Shown here: positions 45,937 to 55,886 of the stretch, one piece after another
How the letters are laid out: every line of letters starts with the position of its first letter
How positions within the stretch are numbered: the first letter of the stretch is position 1
DNA from: an uncultured Bacteroidales bacterium
GTDB taxonomy: Bacteria > Bacteroidota > Bacteroidia > Bacteroidales > Bacteroidaceae
Direction of reading: 5' to 3'
Length of the DNA: 64,000 nt
NCBI GenBank assembly: GCA_947303715.1
Contig: CAMYYY010000003.1
Location: 1 to 64,000 of the forward strand
Translations under genes and position numbers: made by a program
Notes under the pieces: model-generated
What the model was told of the DNA's origin: nothing
What the model saw: only the letters and a program-made list of their open reading frames with translations
Databases searched by the model: none

Positions 45937-46157
45937 TTTCTCTTTTAATTCCTCTTTCAATTATCAGAAACTTTCTTTCTCTTTCTATTAGACAAGGCGA
46001 GAAAAAAAAGGTTGCAAAGTAAACTACAATTGTGCCCTTGTTAAAAACAAAAAATAGGGTTACGGAATCTAAACATTACAAGGTGAGAGGTTAAAGTGGC
46101 TTGCAGCGCCAGACCTTTCTCTAACCTCTCACTTCTAACTTCTCACTTCTAACTTCT

Positions 46158-47174
46158 TTACCCCTCGTAGCCGTTGGGGTTGTTCTTCTGCCAGTTCCAG
46201 CTGTCGCGGCACATTTCGTCGATGCCGTACTCGGCTTTCCAGCCCAGTTCGCGCTCGGCCTTGGCAGGGTCGCTGTAGCAGGTGGCGATGTCGCCCGGAC
46301 GACGGGGCTTGATGGCGTAGGGGACGGGGACGCCGTTGACGCGCTCGAAGGCGTGGACGATGTCAAGGACGCTGTAGCCGTGGCCGGTGCCGAGGTTGTA
46401 GATGGCGAGGCCGCACTTGCGCTCGATGGCCTTGAGGGCGCTGACGTGGCCGCGAGCAAGGTCAACGACGTGGATGTAGTCGCGTACGCCGGTACCGTCG
46501 GGGGTGTCGTAGTCGTTGCCGAAGACGCCCAGCTCGGGGCGCTTGCCGACAGCCACCTGGGTGATGTAGGGCATGAGGTTGTTGGGGATTCCGTTGGGAT
46601 TCTCGCCGATACGGCCGGAGGGATGGGCGCCGATGGGGTTGAAGTAGCGCAGCAGCACCACGTTCCACTCGGGGTCGGCAGCCTGCATGTCCATCATAAT
46701 CTGCTCGAGCATGCTCTTCGTCTGGCCGTAAGGATTGGTGCAATGGCCCTTGGGGCACTCCTCGGTAATGGGAATTTGGGCGGGGTTGCCATAGACAGTA
46801 GCGGAGGAGGAGAAAATGATGTTCTTGCAGCCGTGCTCGCGCATGACGTCAAGCAGAACCAGCGTACCAGAGATGTTGTTCTCGTAGTATTCAAGGGGCT
46901 TGGCGACGCTTTCGCCGACGGCTTTCAGTCCGGCAAAGTGGATGCAGGCGTCGAAGGTGAACTGGCTGAAGACCTCCTCGAGGCCCTTGCGGTCGCGGAT
47001 ATCGACTTGCATGAAGGGAATGACGGCTCCGCAGATGGCAGAGACGCGTTCGAGCGACTTGGGGTTGCTGTTGCACAGGTTGTCGATGACGACCACTTCG
47101 TGGCCTGCGTTGTGTAATTCAATCAAGGTGTGGGAGCCAATGAATCCGGCTCCGCCGGTGACGAGAATCTTCAT
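46158..47174 (-). CDS. galE: UDP-glucose 4-epimerase
   Basis: MKILVTGGAGFIGSHTLIELHNAGHEVVVIDNLCNS, YGQTKSMLEQIM. Confidence 0.95.
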   Translation of the reverse strand: MKILVTGGAGFIGSHTLIELHNAGHEVVVIDNLCNSNPKSLERVSAICGAVIPFMQVDIRDRKGLEEVFSQFTFDACIHFAGLKAVGESVAKPLEYYENNISGTLVLLDVMREHGCKNIIFSSSATVYGNPAQIPITEECPKGHCTNPYGQTKSMLEQIMMDMQAADPEWNVVLLRYFNPIGAHPSGRIGENPNGIPNNLMPYITQVAVGKRPELGVFGNDYDTPDGTGVRDYIHVVDLARGHVSALKAIERKCGLAIYNLGTGHGYSVLDIVHAFERVNGVPVPYAIKPRRPGDIATCYSDPAKAERELGWKAEYGIDEMCRDSWNWQKNNPNGYEG

Positions 47175-47342
47175 GGAATTAATTGAAAAATAAAATTAAG
47201 AATTAAAGATTATGTCTGCGACGCTACATGAATCATCACGAATGAACCATGAATCATTCATAAATAAAAAAGTATTCGTGATAAATTCGTGTTCATTTAT
47301 GGATATTCGTGTTACGCCGTAGGCATTCGTGAAAATAAAGAA

Positions 47343-47960
47343 CTAACTAAAAAACTCTGCTATACCTTTGTCCATGCCGCTGAAACCCATGAAGGCCAAA
47401 GCGAGGAGTCCGGCCACGATGAGGGCGATGGCCATACCTTGCATGCCCTTCGGGATGCGGACGAGGCTGAGTTGCTCGCGGATGCCGGCAAAGACGATGA
47501 GGGCGAGGGCAAAGCCGATGGCGGTAAAGAGGGCGTAGAGGGTCCCCGTCAGCAGGTTGGGTTCGAGGCCTTGGGCATTATAAGTGCCGTTGGCGACGAG
47601 GATGCTGACGCCGAGGATGCAGCAGTTGGTAGTGATAAGCGGGAGGAAAACACCCAGCGCCTGATAGAGCGCGGGGCTGAGTTTCTTCAGCACAATTTCG
47701 ACCGTCTGCACCAGCGCAGCAATGACAAGGATGAACACAATGGTCTGCAAGTAGCCCAGCCCGAGGGGATTGAGCAGCCAAACTTGAAGCAGATACGTCA
47801 CGACGGTGGCAATGACTAGCACAAAGGTGACGGCAAGGCCCATGCCCTTAGCGGTCTCAATCTTCTTCGACACGCCGAGGAACGGGCAGATGCCGAGGAA
47901 CTGGGACAATACGATGTTGTTGACCAGAATGGCGGAGATGAATATCAGTATGTATGCCAT
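47343..47960 (-). CDS. rnfA: Electron transport complex subunit RnfA
   Basis: LVNNIVLSQFLGICPFLGVSKKIETA, TTNCCILGV. Confidence 0.95.
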   Translation of the reverse strand: MAYILIFISAILVNNIVLSQFLGICPFLGVSKKIETAKGMGLAVTFVLVIATVVTYLLQVWLLNPLGLGYLQTIVFILVIAALVQTVEIVLKKLSPALYQALGVFLPLITTNCCILGVSILVANGTYNAQGLEPNLLTGTLYALFTAIGFALALIVFAGIREQLSLVRIPKGMQGMAIALIVAGLLALAFMGFSGMDKGIAEFFS

Positions 47961-47965
47961 GACGT

Positions 47966-48547
47966 TTATTTCTTAACAAGGTTGAACAGGGCAATGAGGA
48001 AGCCGAGGGTGATGAAAGCACCGGGGGCAAGGACGAACACCAGCATGTTGGTGGAGGCTGGCAGGATGGTGAGACCGAAAATGGAGCCTGTGCCCAGCAG
48101 CTCGCGCAGCGCACCCAACAGGGTGAGGGCAATGGTGAAACCAAAGCCCATGCCCAGACCATCAAAGAGCGAGGGCACGGGGCGGTTCTTGGCGGCGAAG
48201 GCTTCGGCGCGGCCCAGAATGATGCAGTTCACTACGATAAGCGGGATGAAGAGGCCCAGCGTGGCGTAGAGTTCGGGAAGGAAAGCCTGCATGAGCATCT
48301 GCAGCGCCGTGACAAACGAAGCAATGACGACAATATAGGCAGGAATGTGTACCTTGTCGGGGATGAGGTTGCGGAGCAGCGAGATGACCACGTTCGAGCA
48401 GACGAGCACGAACGTAGTGGCCAGACCCATCGACATACCGTTGATTGCCGATGAGGTGGTGCCCAGCGTAGGACACATACCCAGCAGGAGGACAAACGTG
48501 GGGTTCTCCTTGATGATACCGTTGAGAAAAACTTTCAAATTGTTCAT
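47966..48547 (-). CDS. rnfE: Electron transport complex subunit RnfE
   Basis: NGIIKENPTFVLLLGMCPTLGTTSSAINGMSMG, IVVNCIILGRAEAFA. Confidence 0.95.
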   Translation of the reverse strand: MNNLKVFLNGIIKENPTFVLLLGMCPTLGTTSSAINGMSMGLATTFVLVCSNVVISLLRNLIPDKVHIPAYIVVIASFVTALQMLMQAFLPELYATLGLFIPLIVVNCIILGRAEAFAAKNRPVPSLFDGLGMGFGFTIALTLLGALRELLGTGSIFGLTILPASTNMLVFVLAPGAFITLGFLIALFNLVKK

Positions 48548-48566
48548 AGTGTGTACCTCCTATTCG

Positions 48567-49241
48567 TTAATCGTGATGCTGTGAAGTGGCTGAGGTGGCA
48601 GCGTCGGCCTGTTGGCCGCGGAAAACATTATAGGCATTCTGGACGGCACGCAGGAAGGCGCGCGAGGTGATGGTGGAGGCGGTGATGGCATCCACGTCGC
48701 CCCCGTCCTTGCTGACAGTAAGCTTGCTGGTGGTGGGGTTCATGCCGACGATATTGTGGTTGCCTGCAGGGTCGGGATTGCCGAAAAAAACCTTCGAAAA
48801 GCCGCCCACCTTCTTCTCCGATGAGGTGGAGGCAGTGCGGAACCATTCGCCGGCACGAGCGCCGAGGCCAGGAGTCTCGGCGTGTTCCATAACCTGATAG
48901 CCCAGAATCTCGCCGTCGTTGGCAAAGCCCACGAGTACGACGATGTCGCCGCCAAAGCCCGCCTTGTCGGTGGAGCGGATAGCCGTTCCGGCATAGGAGC
49001 CGTCGGCGCAGGTGACGGCAAACAGCGTGTAGCCGTCCTGTTCCGTTTCCTTAACAGATACTTCTTCGCCCGCATCGATGCGGAGCACGGACTTGATGCC
49101 GTCGGACTGGTTCTTTTCCTTAATGGTCTTAATGGGCTCTTGAGTGACGCTGTTGATGAAGGCCAGCAGCGCAGCCGCTACGAGCGCAATAATGGTGAGC
49201 GAAAACACCATATTCTTCAGGGATGATGTAAGCCGTTTCAT
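48567..49241 (-). CDS. rnfG: Electron transport complex subunit RnfG (FMN-binding)
   Basis: Signal anchor plus DAITASTITSRAF (S/T-x-A-T-x-S/T flavinylation-like motif); between rnfE and rnfD. Confidence 0.93.
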   Translation of the reverse strand: MKRLTSSLKNMVFSLTIIALVAAALLAFINSVTQEPIKTIKEKNQSDGIKSVLRIDAGEEVSVKETEQDGYTLFAVTCADGSYAGTAIRSTDKAGFGGDIVVLVGFANDGEILGYQVMEHAETPGLGARAGEWFRTASTSSEKKVGGFSKVFFGNPDPAGNHNIVGMNPTTSKLTVSKDGGDVDAITASTITSRAFLRAVQNAYNVFRGQQADAATSATSQHHD

Positions 49242-50212
49242 TTCTTGACCTCCTTTGCAAAGCGTTTGGGTTTACAAGCATTGTTGATGAGCGGAGTGAA
49301 GCCGTTCATGATGAGAATGGCGAATGACATTCCCTCGGGGTAGGAGCCGAACAGACGGATGCAGACGACAAGGAAGCCGATGCAAGCGCCATAGATGAGC
49401 ATGCCCTTGTGGGTCATGGGCGAGGTGACGTAGTCCGTAGCCATAAAGACGGCTCCGAGCATCATTCCACCAGCCAAGAGGTGCTTGAGGCTGAGCAGGC
49501 AAATGTCGGCAAAGGGCATCTTGCCTTGGATGATGTAGAAGACAACGCCGAATACAAAGGCGCTGCAGAGAATGCTGACGGGGATGTGCCAGCTGATGAC
49601 CTTGGCGATAAGCAGGATGACGAAGCCGACGAGGAGCAGTAAGGCGCTTACTTCGCCCAGCGAGCCGCCGATGTTACCGAAGAACAGGTCGCCGAGGTTG
49701 GCGCCCTGGAGGTCAGCTAATGGTGTAGCTCCCGTTGTGGCATCGGCATAGACGAAGGGGTTCTGCTGATGGGGCTCGGGCCAAGTCGTCATTTTCACGG
49801 GGAAGGAAATGAGCAGGAACACGCGGCCCAGCAGAGCAGGGTTGAAGATGTTGTTACCCAAGCCTCCGAAAGACATCTTGCCCACGCCGATGGCAAACAG
49901 CGCACCCATTATAATAATGTAAAGCGGCAGGTTGCTCGGCAGGTTAAACGCCAGCAGCAGGCCTGTGACGATGGCCGATCCGTCGGAAAGCGTCGTCTTG
50001 TTGTTCTTAAGAATGTACTTGTTGATAGCCCACTCAAACAGCATGCACGAGGCTACCGACGTGAGCGTCACAATTACTGCCCCCAAGCCGAACACATAGA
50101 ACGACCAGAGCATGGCGGGCAGCAGGGCGACAACGACCCAATCCATGTTCCGCCGAATGCTGTCGCCGCTGTGTACATGGGGCGACAGGGATACTTTCAG
50201 TTTATTTGACAT
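49238..50212 (-). CDS. rnfD: Electron transport complex subunit RnfD
   Basis: SPHVHSGDSIRRNMDWVVVALLPAMLWS, DATTGATPL, MATDYVTSPMTHKG. Confidence 0.95.
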   Translation of the reverse strand: MSNKLKVSLSPHVHSGDSIRRNMDWVVVALLPAMLWSFYVFGLGAVIVTLTSVASCMLFEWAINKYILKNNKTTLSDGSAIVTGLLLAFNLPSNLPLYIIIMGALFAIGVGKMSFGGLGNNIFNPALLGRVFLLISFPVKMTTWPEPHQQNPFVYADATTGATPLADLQGANLGDLFFGNIGGSLGEVSALLLLVGFVILLIAKVISWHIPVSILCSAFVFGVVFYIIQGKMPFADICLLSLKHLLAGGMMLGAVFMATDYVTSPMTHKGMLIYGACIGFLVVCIRLFGSYPEGMSFAILIMNGFTPLINNACKPKRFAKEVKK

Positions 50213-50243
50213 AATGCGATTTACTATTTTGATGATTTACTGT

Positions 50244-51575
50244 TTACGATTTGGCTGCACGGGCGCGGATAATTCCTCCGACGGTGCCCTTGCCCATGCG
50301 AATCCAGTCCAGAAGCGGACGGTGGGCAGGACAGGTGAACTGGCAGCTGCCGCACTCGATGCACGTCATGATTTGTTCAGCCTCAGCACGCTCCCATTCG
50401 GTGTGCTCAGAGAGTTTTTGCAGCAGATAGGGCTCCAGTCCCATGGGGCAGACGGTGACGCACTTCGAGCAACGGATGCAGGGTTGTGCCTCGCCGCGCA
50501 AGGATTCCTTCTCTGTCATCAGCAGGATGCCGGAACTGCCCTTGCAAACGGGGACGTCGGTGTTGAGCAGCGCCTTGCCCATCATGGGGCCGCCACCGAT
50601 GACCTTTCCTGTATCCTCGGGCATGCCGCCTGCTTTCTCAATGAGCATGCTCATGGGAGTGCCCATGCGAGTGAGCAGATTCTTCGGTTCAGCCACGCTC
50701 TTGCCCGTGACGGTGACCACGCGTTCGAAGAGGGGCTTATTCTTCATCACGGCCTCGTAGATGGCGAAGGCGGTGCCGACATTCTGCACGATAGCGCCCA
50801 CGTCGGCGGGTAATGCCGGCGGATTGGGAACCTGACGGTTGACGACAGCATCGATAAGCTGCTTCTCACCTCCCTGTGGATATTTTACACGGAGCGGGCA
50901 AACCTCTATGCCGACAAAGCCTTTGGCTTTTTCCTGCATGAGGGCAATGGCATCGGGCTTGTTGTTTTCAATGGCTATGTAGGCTTTCTTCACGCCGACG
51001 GCTTTCATGATGAGGTTGACACCAATGAGGATTTCTTCGGACTTCTCCATCATCAGGCTGTGGTCAGCTGTGAGATAAGGCTCGCATTCAACGGCGTTGA
51101 TGATGACTACATCGACGGGTGTGCGGGGACTGAGTTTGACATGAGCAGGGAAGCAAGCGCCACCCATGCCAACGATGCCCGCCTCCTGTATGCGAGCCAC
51201 AATTTCCTTTGGCTCCAGGGGCGTATCGTGAACGATATTCGTGCTACGGTCGATACTCGGTTCCCATTCGTCGCCATCCACATCGATGATAATGGCGGGC
51301 TTGCGATAGCCGCTGGCATCAATGACTGTGTCAATCTTGGCTACCTTGCCAGATACGGATGAGTGGATGGGGGCTGAGACAAAACCTCCAGCATCGGCAA
51401 TCTTCGTGCCCACTTTCACAAGGGCACCCTTGGCAACGCAAGGGACGGCAGGGGCACCGATATGCTGCGATAAGGGAAATATGGCCTGCTTGGGCAGATC
51501 CATGACCTCAATCTTCTTTCCCGCTGACAGCTTGTTTTCTTCGGGATGAACTCCTCCTATTCTGAATGTTTTCAT
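50244..51575 (-). CDS. rnfC: Electron transport complex subunit RnfC
   Basis: GGVHPEENK, GIVGMGGACFPAHVKLS, CIRCSKCVTVCPMGLEP, CIECGSCQFTCPA. Confidence 0.95.
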   Translation of the reverse strand: MKTFRIGGVHPEENKLSAGKKIEVMDLPKQAIFPLSQHIGAPAVPCVAKGALVKVGTKIADAGGFVSAPIHSSVSGKVAKIDTVIDASGYRKPAIIIDVDGDEWEPSIDRSTNIVHDTPLEPKEIVARIQEAGIVGMGGACFPAHVKLSPRTPVDVVIINAVECEPYLTADHSLMMEKSEEILIGVNLIMKAVGVKKAYIAIENNKPDAIALMQEKAKGFVGIEVCPLRVKYPQGGEKQLIDAVVNRQVPNPPALPADVGAIVQNVGTAFAIYEAVMKNKPLFERVVTVTGKSVAEPKNLLTRMGTPMSMLIEKAGGMPEDTGKVIGGGPMMGKALLNTDVPVCKGSSGILLMTEKESLRGEAQPCIRCSKCVTVCPMGLEPYLLQKLSEHTEWERAEAEQIMTCIECGSCQFTCPAHRPLLDWIRMGKGTVGGIIRARAAKS

Positions 51576-52528
51576 AGGCTCGGATTTTCGGACGCCTCCT
51601 TGGGCGCGGTTTCAACGGTAGGGATAACGACTTGGACGGGCTCAACGGCAGGAGCTGCAGCGTCTGCATTCGGAGCGACTGGAGCTTCTGCTTTCGGCTT
51701 GCGTGGCGGGAAGTTCATGGCTATAATGGAGCCCTGCGGACAAGCCTCTTCGCACTTGCGGCAGAGACGGCACTTCGTCGGGTCGATGTAGGCAAGGTTG
51801 TTCTCTAATGTGATGGCTTCGAACTCGCAAGTCTTTACGCATTTGCCGCAGCCAATACAGGCAGCGGCGCACGCCTTTTTCGCGACGGGACCTTTTTCCT
51901 TGTTGACACAGCGCACTACCATCCGACGGCCTTTCTTGCCCATCGGACGGAGTTCGATGATGTTTCTCGGACAAGCCTTTGTGCAAGCCCCGCAAGCGGT
52001 ACACTTTGTTTCGTCTACCTCGGGCAGGCCTGTTTCAGGATTCATGTGGATGGCGTCAAACGGACAAGCGGCTACACAATCGCCACAGCCCAGACAGCCG
52101 AAGAAACAGCCCGTTTCGCCGCCTGCCGTGTTGTGGGCAATACGGCATGTGTGGACGCCGTCGTACTGCACCGTACGGGGGCGGTTGGCGCAAGTCCCGT
52201 TGCAGCGCACGACGGCTACTCGCTGTTCACCTGCCTCAGCCGTCATGCCAAGAATTTCAGCCACTTTCTCCATTACCGGCTGACCGCCCACCGGACAGAG
52301 CTTACCTTCCAGCGAGCCTTCCCCAGCTGCCTTGACGCAGGCCTCAGCAAAGCCGCCACAGCCTGGGAAGCCACAGCCGCCACAATTGGCCTGAGGTAAC
52401 ACCTCGGCCACTTGAGCAATGCGCGGGTCTTCCTCAACGGCAAACTTCTTTGCTATCAGGAACAGTACCGCAGCCAATACCAGGCCCAGCACTCCCAACG
52501 CAATTACTGCTACTAAAATTACATTCAT
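51572..52528 (-). CDS. rnfB: Electron transport complex subunit RnfB
   Basis: LPQANCGGCGFPGCGGFAEA and multiple CxxCxxCxxxCP clusters. Confidence 0.95.
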   Translation of the reverse strand: MNVILVAVIALGVLGLVLAAVLFLIAKKFAVEEDPRIAQVAEVLPQANCGGCGFPGCGGFAEACVKAAGEGSLEGKLCPVGGQPVMEKVAEILGMTAEAGEQRVAVVRCNGTCANRPRTVQYDGVHTCRIAHNTAGGETGCFFGCLGCGDCVAACPFDAIHMNPETGLPEVDETKCTACGACTKACPRNIIELRPMGKKGRRMVVRCVNKEKGPVAKKACAAACIGCGKCVKTCEFEAITLENNLAYIDPTKCRLCRKCEEACPQGSIIAMNFPPRKPKAEAPVAPNADAAAPAVEPVQVVIPTVETAPKEASENPSL

Positions 52529-52553
52529 AACCTATTGTTTTTATTTCTGAAAT

Positions 52554-52973
52554 TTATTCATCTACAACGTGGAAAGAAAAAACCGTACGAAGCCTGTCCT
52601 TGAAAAAGCTGAGTCCGATGTACCACGCGGCTACTGCAGCTACACCAGCTAATGCGCTGACAGGCTCGCTGGCATCAGTCAGTTTTGTGGCAAGAACTAT
52701 AACTGCTATCAGCAGCACCAAAGGATAGAGAAATGCCAGTCGAACGGCTTTCATACCGTACTTTGATGTTCCCTCTATTGTCACCCTTTGTCCGACGGAG
52801 AAACGTCCCACATCAGATGCTGTTGCTTCAATCAATTTCTCTTTACTTTCTGCAGCGTGGCACAAACCTCGCGCACCGCAAGCTGCGCAGGCCGATGTCT
52901 GCACAATGCGTACCATCAACTTGCTCGCTTCCACGCTCTCCACAACACCTGAATGTCGTATCTTTCCTGCCAT
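52554..52973 (-). CDS. rseC: SoxR-reducing system RseC family protein
   Basis: GKIRHSGVVESVEASKLMVRIVQTSACAACGARGLCHAAESKEK; first gene of the rnf operon. Confidence 0.9.
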   Translation of the reverse strand: MAGKIRHSGVVESVEASKLMVRIVQTSACAACGARGLCHAAESKEKLIEATASDVGRFSVGQRVTIEGTSKYGMKAVRLAFLYPLVLLIAVIVLATKLTDASEPVSALAGVAAVAAWYIGLSFFKDRLRTVFSFHVVDE

Positions 52974-53244
52974 CAGACTACTCTTTTCCTGCCTTCAGCC
53001 CCTTTAACGGTACATTTAGCGTGCGAAGTTACTACTATCTGCGCGAAACACCAAATTTATTTCCTTTTTTCTGTTGTTTTTCCATGTTTTGTGTAAGGGA
53101 AATTTTTTCTTCGTACTTTTGCTTTTTTTTCTAAAATATATGATGTATCTTTGCGGTTGAAATGAAAAATGTTTATCTTTGCCCACGGAAAAGTTACTGA
53201 CAATTGAAAAACAAATAGTATAAACCTATAAAAAGTAGAAAATT

Positions 53245-53454
53245 ATGATTCAACCACTATTTCTCGGCAGTATCGGTATGCCGGAATTGATTATCATCTT
53301 CATTATTGTGTTGCTCCTATTCGGTGCAAAGAAAATACCTGAATTGATGAATGGGCTTGGCAAGGGAGTCAAGAGTTTCAAGAAAGGAATGAAGGAGGTA
53401 GAAGACGAAATAGAGAAAATCGATACCGATATCTCTGACGAATCTAAGAAGTAA
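53245..53454 (+). CDS. tatA: Sec-independent translocase subunit TatA/E
   Basis: [42 protein letters not shown]. Confidence 0.95.
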   Translation: MIQPLFLGSIGMPELIIIFIIVLLLFGAKKIPELMNGLGKGVKSFKKGMKEVEDEIEKIDTDISDESKK

Positions 53455-53510
53455 ATCCAAACAAAAAGACTGATACCATTTTTTTATTAACTTTATTAAT
53501 CCAATTCCGT

Positions 53511-54998
53511 ATGTCAGAAAAAATTTCGAGAAGGGAATTCCTTCAGCGTGGTACGGCAGCAGCTATCGGCCTGACCGTAGTTCCTAACACCATTTTGGGC
53601 AAGAGCCATGCACACATCGCACCCAGTGACAAACTGAACATTGCAGGTGTCGGTGTCGGAGGCATGGGTAATGCTAACCTCCGCAACATGGAGAGGACGG
53701 ACAACATCGTCGCTCTCTGCGATGTCGACTGGGATTATGCAAAGGATGCCTTTGGACGTCATCCCCAAGCTAAGAAGTACAGAGATTTCCGCAAGATGTA
53801 TGACGAGATGGGCAAGAGCATCGATGCCGTGCTCGTCGCTACTCCCGACCACACCCATGCCATCGTGGCTGCCAATGCCATCGCAATGGGCAAGCACGTC
53901 TATGTGCAGAAACCGTTGACCCACACCGTCTATGAATCACGTTTGCTCACCAACTTGGCAAAGAAGTATCAGGTGGCTACGCAGATGGGTAACCAGGGTG
54001 CTTCATCCGAAGACTCCGACCTCGTTTGCGAATGGATATGGAACGGCGAGATTGGCGAAGTCACCCGCGTGGACTGCGCTACCGACCGTCCTCTCTGGCC
54101 GCAAGGTCTGAATACTCCTACCGAAAGAATGCCTATTCCTTGGGGACTTGGCGGCCCTGAAGGTTGGGATCTCTTCCTTGGTCCGGCTAAGTATCGTCCT
54201 TACAATCGTGCCTACCATCCTTGGGATTGGCGTGGCTGGTGGGACTATGGCACGGGTGCTCTCGGCGATATGGCTTGCCACATCATGCAGGTTGCCTTCA
54301 AGTCGCTGAATCTGCTCTATCCGATTAGCGCTGAGGGTTGCTCCACTCCGTTGTTCCCCGACTGTGCCCCCAACGCCCAGCATGTTAAGATTACTTATCC
54401 CGCCCGCAAGAAGTTCCACAAGGTCAACATGCCTCAGGTGGAAATCCACTGGTATGACGGCGGTCTGCTGCCCGAGTTCCCGAAGGGCTGGGAGGCTGGC
54501 AAGAGCCTCATGCGCGAAGGCGGTGGCGTCACCATCTTCCATGGTACGAAGGACACCCTCGTCTGCGGTTGCTATGGCCAGAAGCCGTTCCTCGTCTCCG
54601 GCCGCGTGCCCAAGGCTCCGCAGGTGGAGCGTCGTGTCGGCACCAGCCACGAGCAGGATTGGATCCGTGCCTGCAAGGAGAGCCCCGAAAATCGTGTTCC
54701 CACCAAGAGCGACTTCGCATTCAGCGGCCCGTTCAATGAAATGGTTGTGATGGGTGTGCTTGCCGTACGTCTGCAGGGCCTGAACCGTCCTCTCCAGTGG
54801 GATGGCCTCAACATGCGCTTCACCAACATCGGCGAGAACGAGGAGCTGAACCTGAAGCAGACCGAGATGAAGGTTATCGACGGCGACCCGAAGATGACAA
54901 CCATCGACCACAAGGTCAATGCAATGGCCTACGCACAGGAACTCATCAAGCACACCTATCGTGAAGGTTGGACGCTGCCTGATATGCCTACGTTTTAG
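53511..54998 (+). CDS. Gfo/Idh/MocA family oxidoreductase with Tat signal
   Basis: Twin-arginine SRREFLQRGTAAAIGLTVVPNTILG; GVGVGGMGNANLRNM, VLVATPDHTHAIVAANAIAMGKHVYVQKPLTHT. Confidence 0.92.
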   Translation: MSEKISRREFLQRGTAAAIGLTVVPNTILGKSHAHIAPSDKLNIAGVGVGGMGNANLRNMERTDNIVALCDVDWDYAKDAFGRHPQAKKYRDFRKMYDEMGKSIDAVLVATPDHTHAIVAANAIAMGKHVYVQKPLTHTVYESRLLTNLAKKYQVATQMGNQGASSEDSDLVCEWIWNGEIGEVTRVDCATDRPLWPQGLNTPTERMPIPWGLGGPEGWDLFLGPAKYRPYNRAYHPWDWRGWWDYGTGALGDMACHIMQVAFKSLNLLYPISAEGCSTPLFPDCAPNAQHVKITYPARKKFHKVNMPQVEIHWYDGGLLPEFPKGWEAGKSLMREGGGVTIFHGTKDTLVCGCYGQKPFLVSGRVPKAPQVERRVGTSHEQDWIRACKESPENRVPTKSDFAFSGPFNEMVVMGVLAVRLQGLNRPLQWDGLNMRFTNIGENEELNLKQTEMKVIDGDPKMTTIDHKVNAMAYAQELIKHTYREGWTLPDMPTF

Positions 54999-55057
54999 TA
55001 TTGTGACTAGTCTAATCGCATAAGACATTATACCTTATTAATAATAAAGAAAAGACA

Positions 55058-55873
55058 ATGAAAAAATTCATTTTCGTATTAGCTTGCATGAGCCTTGCTC
55101 TGCTCGCTATTTCCTGTGGCAACAAACCAAAGGAATCCAAGAAGGAGGTCGCCTTTGAAGTGGCTGGAAAGCAGTTTACGGTTGATAAGGACGGCTATGT
55201 CACCATCTTTGACGGCAAGTCGCTCGATGGTTGGCGCGGTTACGGTAAGGATCATGTTCCCTCACGCTGGGGTATCGTTGACGGTTGCCTTGCATTCAAG
55301 GGCAGCGGTACTGGCGAAGGTCAGACCAACGAGGGCGGCGACATCATTTTCGACCACAAGTTCAAGAACTTCACTCTCGAATTTGATTGGAAGGTCGAGA
55401 AAGGCTCTAACTCCGGTGTCTTCTACCTTGCACAGGAGGTTAAGACACCCGATGGCAAGCACTATGAACCCATTTACATCTCCGCTCCTGAGTATCAGAT
55501 TCTCGACAACGAGAACCATCCCGATGCACAGCTGGGTGTTGACGGTAACCGCAAGTCGGCTTCGTTGTATGATATGATTCCTGCTAAGCCTCAGAACGCT
55601 AAACCTTATGGTGAGTGGAATACAGCTAAGATCATGGTCTATAAAGGCACTGTCGTTCATGGCCAGAATGGTCAGAACGTCCTTGAGTATCACCTCTGGA
55701 CTCCGAAATGGACTGAGATGCTGCAGGCCAGCAAGTTCAGCGAGGAGGCTTGGCCCACCGCCTTCAAGCTCCTCAATAACTGCGGTGGTGACAACCACGA
55801 AGGCTTCATTGGCTTCCAGGATCATGGCGACAACGTCTATTTTCGTAACATCCGCGTTAAGCTGATGGACTAA
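55058..55873 (+). CDS. DUF1080 (3-keto-disaccharide hydrolase-type) lipoprotein
   Basis: GYVTIFDGKSLDGWRGYGKDHVPSRWGIVDGCLAFKGSG; GGDIIFDHKFKNFTLEFDWKVEKGSNSGVFYLAQEV. Confidence 0.9.
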   Translation: MKKFIFVLACMSLALLAISCGNKPKESKKEVAFEVAGKQFTVDKDGYVTIFDGKSLDGWRGYGKDHVPSRWGIVDGCLAFKGSGTGEGQTNEGGDIIFDHKFKNFTLEFDWKVEKGSNSGVFYLAQEVKTPDGKHYEPIYISAPEYQILDNENHPDAQLGVDGNRKSASLYDMIPAKPQNAKPYGEWNTAKIMVYKGTVVHGQNGQNVLEYHLWTPKWTEMLQASKFSEEAWPTAFKLLNNCGGDNHEGFIGFQDHGDNVYFRNIRVKLMD

Positions 55874-55886
55874 ATCCAGGACAGTT

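Noticed and set aside
47343-52973. Rnf operon as a novel system
   Set aside because: Gene order rseC-rnfB-C-D-G-E-A is the usual Bacteroidales arrangement; nothing unusual seen.
54003-55028. 341-aa minus-strand ORF antisense to the Gfo/Idh/MocA gene
   Set aside because: Shadow ORF of a codon-biased gene; the plus strand has a Tat signal and conserved dehydrogenase motifs.
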